NCBI GenBank assembly: GCA_964404895.1
Contig: CAYOLV010000001.1
Coordinates: forward strand, 744,001-808,000
Source: JBGSUZ01 sp964404895
Lineage (GTDB): Bacteria > Bacillota > Clostridia > Peptostreptococcales > Acidaminobacteraceae
Length of the DNA stretch: 64,000 nt
Direction of reading: 5' to 3'
Shown here: positions 57,765 to 64,000 of the stretch, in pieces
Position numbering within the stretch: position 1 is the stretch's first letter
Layout: each line of letters opens with the position of its first letter
Translations under genes and position numbers: made by a program
Notes under the pieces: model-generated
Seen by the model: the letters and a program-made list of their open reading frames with translations, nothing else
Told to the model about the DNA's origin: nothing
Databases searched by the model: none

Positions 57765-59945
57765 TTACAATTTCAACTTCGAAAGTGCTTCAGCCAGTGG
57801 AGAAAGGGTTTCTACATCCTTGTTTTGCTCGGCTAAATATTTTTTAACATCCTGCATGGAGGTCTTTGGAGCGGCGTTTTCACGTCGCTTTTTAAAGGCT
57901 TCCATTTTCTCTTTGTGGCCGCAAGGACAGACAAATACTTGCTGTTCGCCTTCTCCGCGCAGTTCCATTTTCTTATGACAATTTGGGCACCGTGCATTGG
58001 TAACCCTTGAAACACCTTTTCTGTAACCACATTCTCTATCTTGGCAAACCAACATCTTTCCTTTTTTGCCGTTGACTTCTAAAAGGTATTTACCACAGTC
58101 TGGACACTTTTCTCTGGTCAGGTTGTCGTGTTTAAATTTAGCTTCGGAGCCTTTAATTTCACTGACCACTGTTTGAGCGTAACGCATCATGTTGCCGATG
58201 AAGACATCTTTTGAAAGAGTTCCCTTGGCTATCTGCTCCAGCTGTTTTTCCCAGTTAGCTGTCAGTGCAGGGGATTTTAAATCTTCTGGCACCAAAGAAA
58301 GCAATTGCTTGCCTTTAGAGGTGATTTGAATGGCTTTTCCTTTTTTCTCAATGAGGAAAGAACCTAATAATTTTTCGATAATATCTGCTCGAGTGGCAAC
58401 GGTACCAATGCCACCAGTCTCGCCTAAAATTTTAGCATATTCTTGATTGGAAACAGCCATAAATTTTGCAGGTTTTTCCATGGCAGTCAGGAGTGTTCCT
58501 TCTGTAAAGAGGGGCGGTGGTGCCGTAACCCCAGAAGTTTTGCTCAAATTTTGGACACTTAAAGCATCACCTTTTTGAAGGGCTGGGAGTAACTGTTCTT
58601 TCAGTCCGTCTTCGCTGTCTTCCTCTTCAAAGACGTTCTCATAGGCTTCTTTCCAGCCATTTTGAAGAATTCGCTTGCCCTTTGCTCTAAAGGATTCACT
58701 ACCAATTTTCGCTACAATACTGGTTTGTTCATACTCAAAAGGAGGCAAGAGTACGGCTAGGAAACGCTTCACCACAAGGTCGTAAATTTTGCGTTCGTCT
58801 GGGTTCAAATTGTTTAACAGGAACCGTTCTTCTGTTGGGATGATGGCGTGGTGATCCGAAACTTTTGAATCGTCCACAAAATGCTTGCCCGCCTTGATTG
58901 GTGCTTTTGAAATGCGAAAGGCAAGGGCAGTATAAGGACCGACGCCACAGGCTTTCAAGCGATCTTTCAAGGTATCGACAATATCCGCAGAAAGATAACG
59001 TGAATCTGTTCTCGGGTATGTGAGGACTTTATGCTGTTCATACAATTTTTGCATAATGTTTAGAGTTTCTTTAGCGGAAAAACCAAACCTGTGATTAGCG
59101 TCTCTTTGAAGCTCGGTTAAATCGTAGAGAGCTGGGGAATAAGTCTTTTTCAGGGTTTTATCTACGTTTGTGATTTGAGCCGTTTGATTTCTGAGCTGGG
59201 TCATGAGGGTATCAATTTTTCCCGTGTCAAAAGTTTGAGAGCTGTTACTTTTAGCATCAAACCAAGTGAGTTTTAAGTCTTTTGTATGGGCACTGATGCC
59301 GTAGTAATGCTTCGGTTGGAAATTCTTGATTTCCATTTCTCTGTGAGCCAGCATGGCAAGGGTTGGGGTTTGAACTCTGCCACAAGAAAGCTGGGCGTTG
59401 TACTTACAGGTTAAGGCTCTGGTAGCGTTTATGCCTACATACCAATCTGCGGCAGACCTAGAGGCAGCCGAAGCGTATAGAGATTCATAAGCTCTGCCAT
59501 CTTTCAAATGATCAAAGCCTTCTCGAATGGCTTTATCTGTAACCGAAGAAATCCAAAGTCGTTTAATGGGTTTCTTTGTGCCAATTTTTTCAATGATCCA
59601 GCGGGCGACCAGTTCTCCTTCTCGACCTGCATCGGTGGCAATGACAATCTCTGAAACATCATTTCTCAGAATTTGTGTTTTCACAGTTTTATATTGAGGA
59701 CCTGTTTTTTTAATGACTTCCAACTTTAAAGGACTTGGAAGCATAGGCAGATCTTCAATGCGCCAAGAGGCGTATTTACCGTCGTAAGCCTCAGGGTCAG
59801 CAAGGGTAACCAAGTGCCCGAGTGCCCAAGTCACAATATAGTTGCTGCCTTCAAAGAAGCCGTTGCCTTTTTGATGACAATTCAATACTTTTGCAATATC
59901 TCTTCCCACTGAGGGTTTTTCTGCCAAGACTAATTTTTTTGCCAC
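57765..59945 (-). CDS. topB: DNA topoisomerase III (type IA)
   Basis: 726 residues, GTG start at 59945. Toprim domain with KKLVLAEKPSVGRDIAKVL and IATDAGREGELVARW. The active-site tyrosine is in VLTYPRTDSRYLS. Then DHHAIIPTE and the clasp. The C-terminus has two Cys4-type zinc ribbons (CPDCGK...CQDRECGY and CPNCHK...CPCG). It relaxes negative supercoils and decatenates DNA; TopB/TraE-type enzymes of this size are chromosomal in many Firmicutes and also occur on plasmids, but nothing here suggests a mobile element. Confidence 0.94.
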   Translation of the reverse strand: MAKKLVLAEKPSVGRDIAKVLNCHQKGNGFFEGSNYIVTWALGHLVTLADPEAYDGKYASWRIEDLPMLPSPLKLEVIKKTGPQYKTVKTQILRNDVSEIVIATDAGREGELVARWIIEKIGTKKPIKRLWISSVTDKAIREGFDHLKDGRAYESLYASAASRSAADWYVGINATRALTCKYNAQLSCGRVQTPTLAMLAHREMEIKNFQPKHYYGISAHTKDLKLTWFDAKSNSSQTFDTGKIDTLMTQLRNQTAQITNVDKTLKKTYSPALYDLTELQRDANHRFGFSAKETLNIMQKLYEQHKVLTYPRTDSRYLSADIVDTLKDRLKACGVGPYTALAFRISKAPIKAGKHFVDDSKVSDHHAIIPTEERFLLNNLNPDERKIYDLVVKRFLAVLLPPFEYEQTSIVAKIGSESFRAKGKRILQNGWKEAYENVFEEEDSEDGLKEQLLPALQKGDALSVQNLSKTSGVTAPPPLFTEGTLLTAMEKPAKFMAVSNQEYAKILGETGGIGTVATRADIIEKLLGSFLIEKKGKAIQITSKGKQLLSLVPEDLKSPALTANWEKQLEQIAKGTLSKDVFIGNMMRYAQTVVSEIKGSEAKFKHDNLTREKCPDCGKYLLEVNGKKGKMLVCQDRECGYRKGVSRVTNARCPNCHKKMELRGEGEQQVFVCPCGHKEKMEAFKKRRENAAPKTSMQDVKKYLAEQNKDVETLSPLAEALSKLKL

Positions 59946-60023
59946 AATGTTGACCTCGCTTGTTGTTGGAATATTAGGGTGATAATCGTGTATTTCTTTC
60001 AGAACAATTGTAACATATTTTTC

Positions 60024-60053
60024 TTGACAATCCTAAAATGGCTATGGTAAATT
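60024..60053 (+). promoter_or_regulatory. Promoter of the ribose operon
   Basis: Exact TTGACA (60024-60029), 18-bp spacer, TAAATT (60048-60053). Transcription would start near 60060, just before the operator repeats. Confidence 0.6.
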
Positions 60054-60067
60054 GATGAAGAAACAGT

Positions 60068-60111
60068 TACTAAAACGTTTTAGTAAAACGGTTAAGTAAA
60101 ACGTTTCAGTA
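60068..60111. promoter_or_regulatory. Triple 13-bp operator of the ribose operon
   Basis: TAAAACGTTTTAG (60071-60083), TAAAACGGTTAAG (60084-60096) and TAAAACGTTTCAG (60097-60109) in tandem. The first copy lies in an 18-bp perfect palindrome, TACTAAAACGTTTTAGTA (60068-60085). The central CG is typical of LacI-family operators. The next gene encodes a LacI-type protein. Confidence 0.85.
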
Positions 60112-60211
60112 ATTCGTGCATTCCATACAATGCAGTGTTATACTTGCTTTAGAGGCAATTAAGATTAGATTATCAACAAAATCAAGCTTGTATGGAACAG
60201 GAGTGAAACTC

Positions 60212-61267
60212 ATGAAGAAAATAACCATTAAAGATATTGCCAGATTAGCTGAAGTGTCCATCACCACTGTTTCAAAAATCATCAATGGCAAGGACCATGA
60301 CATTAGTCAAGGAACCATTGACCGTGTGAATCGCATTATGGAAGAACAGCGGTATGTGCCTAATAAATTAGCGGGAAGTTTGGTGACAAAAACCACGAAG
60401 ACCATAGGTTTGGTCATTCCTGACATTACCAACCCCTTTTTCCCTGAATTGGTGAGAGGTGCTGAAGACAGAGCCAATGAAGCGGGGTACAGCTTATTCT
60501 TCTGTAACAGTGACGACCAACCGGAGAAAGAAAGCAAATATATTAAGAGTCTTATGGAAAAAATGGTAGATGGGATCATCTTTACGGCAGCCTCCTCGGA
60601 GAATGGTCGTGGGGAAACTTTGAAAAATACCAACACACCCATTGTATTGGTAGACCGTTTAATCGAAATGGACGAAGTCAAAGCCGGAATTGTGGTGGAC
60701 AACGTTCAAGGGGCTTATGACGGCACCCAGTATTTAATTGGACTTGGGCATAAACAAATTTTACATATTACAGGCCCCCAAAAAGGAAAAATCAGTGAAG
60801 AGCGGGCAAAGGGCTATCTCAATGCACTGTCTGAGGCGAGTATTCCAGCATCAGAATCTTTGATTTTGTATGGGCACTTTAAACTGGACTGGGGTTATAA
60901 GGCTATGGCAGAAGCAGACGAAAAGGGATTCCCTTACACTGCAGTGTTCTGCGGCAACGACTTAATCGCGTTAGGCGCTATGAAATATATCAAAGAAAAA
61001 GGCAAACATATTCCAGAGGACTGCTCCATTTTAGGTTACGATGACATTCAAATTGCAAGTCATGTGGATCCGCCACTGACTACGGTTCGTCAACCTAAGT
61101 ATCAAATGGGCTATCAAGCGGTGGACACCATGGTCAAACTACTCAGTGGGGAAGCAATTCCTGAGAAAAAGATTGTTTTAGCCACAGAATTGGTTGTACG
61201 TCAAACGTGTAAAGCCTGCGCTGGGTCATTTAATGCAAGTCCTGTGTCAGTTGGAAAGGAGAAATAA
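60212..61267 (+). CDS. rbsR: LacI family regulator of the ribose operon (RbsR-like)
   Basis: 351 residues from ATG 60212 (AGGAG upstream). An upstream in-frame start at 60116 would add 32 residues unlike the family's N-terminus. Helix-turn-helix and hinge: TIKDIARLAEVSITTVSKIINGKDHDISQGTIDRVNRIMEEQRYVPNKLAGSL. The ribose-binding-protein-like core follows (TIGLVIPDITNPFFPEL). It should repress rbsKDA in the absence of ribose. The C-terminus has an unusual extra cysteine pair (QTCKACAG). It is first in its operon, so it is autoregulated. Confidence 0.88.
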   Translation: MKKITIKDIARLAEVSITTVSKIINGKDHDISQGTIDRVNRIMEEQRYVPNKLAGSLVTKTTKTIGLVIPDITNPFFPELVRGAEDRANEAGYSLFFCNSDDQPEKESKYIKSLMEKMVDGIIFTAASSENGRGETLKNTNTPIVLVDRLIEMDEVKAGIVVDNVQGAYDGTQYLIGLGHKQILHITGPQKGKISEERAKGYLNALSEASIPASESLILYGHFKLDWGYKAMAEADEKGFPYTAVFCGNDLIALGAMKYIKEKGKHIPEDCSILGYDDIQIASHVDPPLTTVRQPKYQMGYQAVDTMVKLLSGEAIPEKKIVLATELVVRQTCKACAGSFNASPVSVGKEK

Positions 61268-61270
61268 CAA

Positions 61271-62191
61271 ATGAAAAATATAGTTGTCATTGGCAGTTTA
61301 AATATGGATTTAGTGGTTCAAGCCAGCCGACTCCCATTAGGCGGCGAAACCATCATGGGCACTGCCTTTCATGAAATTCCCGGTGGAAAAGGTGCCAACC
61401 AAGCAGTAGCCATGGCGAGACTTGGTGCAAAGGTTAAAATGATTGGAAAAGTTGGAAAAGATGGTTTCGGCACCTCCTTGCTGTCCACTTTAGCGGTGGA
61501 CGGCGTCGATACCTCTGCTATTGAAACTTGTGAGGAGAAATCTACAGGTGTTGCTCTGATTACCCTTCAGGACAGTGGTGAAAATTCTATTATTGTGGTA
61601 CCTGGTGCAAATGGGGAAGTTTCCTCTGAAGATATTTTAAAGAATAAACAGGCTATCCAAAATGCTGGTATAGTCGTTGCACAATTGGAAGTCCCTATGG
61701 ATACAGTGGCAACTGCGCTGAAAACTGCAAAAGAAGGCGGCGCGTTCACCATATTAAATCCAGCGCCAGCTCAGCGACTGAGCCAAGAAATACTGTCGCA
61801 TGTAGACTTGCTCACCCCCAATGAAACTGAGCTGGCCTTGATCAGCCAAATGCCTGTCACAGACATGATCTCTATTCGAAAAGCGGCTCAGGCCCTCATC
61901 GATGAAGGTGTTAAGGCGTTGATCATTACTTTAGGCAGTGAAGGGTCCTTGTACCTTAACAATAAAGGTGAAACCCTTTACCAAAAAGCTTTTAAAGTTG
62001 AAGCAATAGACACCACTGCAGCGGGGGACAGCTTCACTGGAGGACTGGCAGTTTGTATCAATCAAGGCAAACCGATGGATGAGGCTCTTGAGTTCGCCAG
62101 CAAAGTTGGGGCACTGACGGTTCAAAAATTAGGTGCTCAAAGCTCATTGCCCCGTTTGGAAGAGGTTGAAGCTTTTCAATCGAATTGTTGA
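61271..62191 (+). CDS. rbsK: Ribokinase
   Basis: 306 residues, PfkB family. N-terminal signature GSLNMDLVVQASRLPLGGET and GGKGANQAVAMARLGA; C-terminal DTTAAGDSFTGGLAV with catalytic Asp253. NPAPAQ is also typical of ribokinase. It makes ribose-5-phosphate from ribose and ATP. Starts 3 bp after the regulator stop codon. Confidence 0.95.
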   Translation: MKNIVVIGSLNMDLVVQASRLPLGGETIMGTAFHEIPGGKGANQAVAMARLGAKVKMIGKVGKDGFGTSLLSTLAVDGVDTSAIETCEEKSTGVALITLQDSGENSIIVVPGANGEVSSEDILKNKQAIQNAGIVVAQLEVPMDTVATALKTAKEGGAFTILNPAPAQRLSQEILSHVDLLTPNETELALISQMPVTDMISIRKAAQALIDEGVKALIITLGSEGSLYLNNKGETLYQKAFKVEAIDTTAAGDSFTGGLAVCINQGKPMDEALEFASKVGALTVQKLGAQSSLPRLEEVEAFQSNC

Positions 62192-62255
62192 AACTTTTGA
62201 TCAAAAATCAGTAAAAGCAGGGGTTTAAGATCAGTAAAAATACTGGAGGTTATCC

Positions 62256-62651
62256 ATGAAAAAAGGAAGAGTACTGAACCCACAGTTGAGTCAAGTGATT
62301 GCCAGTATGGGACACACCGACCAATTGGTTATTGGAGATGCAGGGTTACCAATCCCTGAACACGTTGAACGTGTAGATTTGGCATTGACTCATAATATTC
62401 CTACATTCATACAAACATTGGAGATTATTCTTAGCGAGTTGGAAGTGGAATCCGCAGTGGTGGCAACTGAAATTCAAGAAAAAAACCCAAGTGTTTTGGA
62501 AGCTATAAAAAAGGCATTGCCAAATTTGGAAATTGAATTTGTAGACCATGAAACCTTTAAGTCTCTTTCTGGGGATGCAAAGGCCATTGTAAGAACTGGC
62601 GAATGTAGTCCTTATGCCAATATTATTTTAAGATCAGGCGTGACTTTCTAG
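62256..62651 (+). CDS. rbsD: D-ribose pyranase
   Basis: 131 residues. MGHTDQLVIGDAGLPIP carries the catalytic His20; RTGECSPYANIILRSGV is the C-terminal signature. It interconverts pyranose and furanose forms of ribose so that the kinase can act. Located 64 bp after rbsK with GGAGG upstream. Confidence 0.95.
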   Translation: MKKGRVLNPQLSQVIASMGHTDQLVIGDAGLPIPEHVERVDLALTHNIPTFIQTLEIILSELEVESAVVATEIQEKNPSVLEAIKKALPNLEIEFVDHETFKSLSGDAKAIVRTGECSPYANIILRSGVTF

Positions 62652-62690
62652 TAGGAAGTACGATTTGGAATGTGAGAAAGGTTGGGGAAG

Positions 62691-64000
62691 ATGCAGACAC
62701 CCATTTTGAGCATAAAAAATATCAGCAAATCCTTTCCTGGGGTGAAGGCTTTAGACGGCGTCAATCTTCATCTTTATGAAGGAAAAGTAATGGCGCTTCT
62801 AGGTGAAAATGGCGCAGGAAAATCTACGTTGATGAAGATCATCAGCGGGGTCTATACTTTGGATTCTGGAGAATTGATTTACGGAGGCAAACCGGTCGCT
62901 TTTAAAAATCCTAGAGAAGCACAGCAAGAAGGCATCACCATCATTCACCAAGAACTGAACTTGATTAAGGAGTTAACCATTGGGGAGAATATCTTCCTTG
63001 GGCGTGAACCTGTCAAGTTGGCAGGAAAAATAGACTGGAAAAAGCTGTACAGTGAGTCTGAAAAGCTGATGGAAAGACTGGGGCTAAAGCGCTCGCCGAA
63101 AACCTTAGTGGGGGAACTGAGCATTGCTGAACAGCAGTTGGTTGAAATTGCAAAAGCAATCTCTTTCAACGCCAAGGTCATCATTATGGATGAGCCGACA
63201 GATGCCTTAACTGAAGCTGAGACAGAACGTTTATTTAAATTGATAAAAGATTTGAGAGCTGAAAACAAAGCGGTTGTTTTTATATCCCACCGCCTTGAAG
63301 AAATTTTTGAAATCTGTGATCAATTGACCATCCTGAGAGACGGAAAACCTGTATGCGAAGCGGAGGTCAGTGATTTTACCAAAGAAATGATCATTGAAAA
63401 AATGGTCGGCAGAAAGCTAGAAGAACAGTACCCTTATATAGAAGGAAATAAAGATGCTGAGACCGTTATGACGGTTAAAGGCTTAACCAATGAACATGTC
63501 ACTGAGGTGACTTTTGACCTTAAGGCGGGAGAAGTACTGGGTATTTCAGGTCTGGTTGGCTCTGGCAGAACGGAACTGGCAAAGACCCTTTATGGTCTTT
63601 ACCCCATAGTTTCAGGGGAAGTGCTGTTGTCTGGAAAGAAGGCACATTTCAAAAGCCCTCAAGAAGCCTTAAAGCATGGACTTGCCTATATTTCAGAAGA
63701 CAGAAAATCTGAAGGTTTGATTTTAGAACTTTCTGTAGCGGAAAATATGACTATTTCTTGTCTGGATCAATTTGTAGGAAAAATAGGAAATATCAGCCAT
63801 GGGAAAGAAAAAAGCGTTGTAGCTGATTATATTCAAAAAATGTCCATTAAGACGCCAAGTCAGTCTCAGATCATTAAACTCCTCAGTGGTGGCAATCAGC
63901 AAAAAGTGGCCATTGCCAAAGGGATTCTCAATCAGCCAAAAGTTTTGATACTGGATGAACCTACTAGAGGCGTGGATGTTGGCGCCAAAAAAGAAATCTA
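62691..64000 (+). CDS. rbsA: Ribose ABC transporter ATPase RbsA (runs off right edge)
   Basis: About 436 residues lie in the window; the family is about 495 long. Two ABC domains in one chain: Walker A GENGAGKS at 38-45, Q-loop IIHQELNLIKELTIGENIFLGREP, degenerate signature LSIAEQQLVEIAKA, Walker B IIMDEPTDALTEAE. The second domain has a degenerate Walker A (GLVGSGRTE) and intact LSGGNQQKVAIAKG and LDEPTRGVDVGAKKEI. It drives ribose import. ATG 62691 with GGGGAAG upstream, 39 bp after rbsD. rbsC and rbsB are expected next, beyond the edge. Confidence 0.94.
   Translation, partial: MQTPILSIKNISKSFPGVKALDGVNLHLYEGKVMALLGENGAGKSTLMKIISGVYTLDSGELIYGGKPVAFKNPREAQQEGITIIHQELNLIKELTIGENIFLGREPVKLAGKIDWKKLYSESEKLMERLGLKRSPKTLVGELSIAEQQLVEIAKAISFNAKVIIMDEPTDALTEAETERLFKLIKDLRAENKAVVFISHRLEEIFEICDQLTILRDGKPVCEAEVSDFTKEMIIEKMVGRKLEEQYPYIEGNKDAETVMTVKGLTNEHVTEVTFDLKAGEVLGISGLVGSGRTELAKTLYGLYPIVSGEVLLSGKKAHFKSPQEALKHGLAYISEDRKSEGLILELSVAENMTISCLDQFVGKIGNISHGKEKSVVADYIQKMSIKTPSQSQIIKLLSGGNQQKVAIAKGILNQPKVLILDEPTRGVDVGAKKEI

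Noticed and set aside
57765..59945. topB as evidence for an integrated plasmid or conjugative element
   Set aside because: No relaxase, T4SS, integrase or att-like repeats are nearby; base composition matches the surroundings.
60116..60211. Upstream 32-residue extension of the LacI-type regulator
   Set aside because: It has no ribosome binding site and does not resemble the family; ATG 60212 begins the helix-turn-helix correctly.

Overview
The window is chromosomal DNA from a low-GC, anaerobic Clostridia-like Firmicute. I infer this from the strong AGGAGG-type ribosome binding sites, the AT-rich DNA, the strictly anaerobic 4-hydroxybutyryl-CoA fermentation module, and Firmicutes-type families such as CvfB, MsmX, DUF1904, PepF and a flavo-diiron protein. 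The heavy investment in peptide uptake and peptidases (Opp/Dpp operon, PepD, PepF, an S9 peptidase) points to a peptide- or amino-acid-fermenting organism. I cannot assign a genus. I saw no rRNA, tRNA, CRISPR array, insertion sequence or prophage; this is ordinary core and metabolic chromosome.

Layout. 1-12.2 kb: the 5' part of a TypA/BipA GTPase gene, an MFS-MATE efflux pair, a sensor kinase, the RNA-binding protein CvfB, a DUF2161 nuclease-fold protein, a chemoreceptor, a HisS-MnmA tRNA pair and a MarR regulator. 12.2-18.9 kb: a 700-bp leader with two promoters and a possible leader peptide, then a complete peptide ABC transporter operon (binding protein, two permeases, two ATPases) ending in a 72-residue membrane protein. 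19-26.3 kb: a PAS/AAA+ sigma-54 activator, an exact -24/-12 promoter with TGCAA-type dyads upstream, and the four-gene 4-hydroxybutyrate module (dehydratase, CoA-transferase, dehydrogenase, CoA-acylating succinate semialdehyde dehydrogenase). This is the best-connected regulatory story in the window. 26.4-32 kb: a periplasmic-sensing diguanylate cyclase, YaiI, an MFS exporter with its ArsR-type regulator and twin operators, and a rhodanese.

32-38.6 kb: carbohydrate genes. A GH65 phosphorylase (most like maltose phosphorylase) is divergent from beta-phosphoglucomutase and a ROK glucokinase, followed by a CdaR/PucR-type regulator with a Gln-Gly repeat and an MsmX-type ATPase. 38.8-48.6 kb: PepD, PPK2, an S9 peptidase, a flavo-diiron protein, a lipoprotein, adenosine deaminase, a lytic transglycosylase and DUF1904. 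48.7-60 kb: a DHHW-MBOAT acyltransferase pair, LemA-TPM, PepF, an autoregulated MarR-MATE operon, a flavodoxin, a TM1266-like small protein and topoisomerase III. 60 kb to the end: a ribose operon (LacI-type regulator, RbsK, RbsD, RbsA cut off by the window edge) behind three tandem 13-bp operator repeats.

The regulatory DNA is more unusual than the proteins. Items to check first are the sigma-54 control region of the 4-hydroxybutyrate operon, the triple 13-bp operator, the MarR double operator, the MFS gene whose properly spaced start codon is ATC, the opp leader ORF that would be restored by losing one T, and the terminator-like hairpin that buries the ppk2 ribosome binding site. No clearly new multi-gene system is evident.
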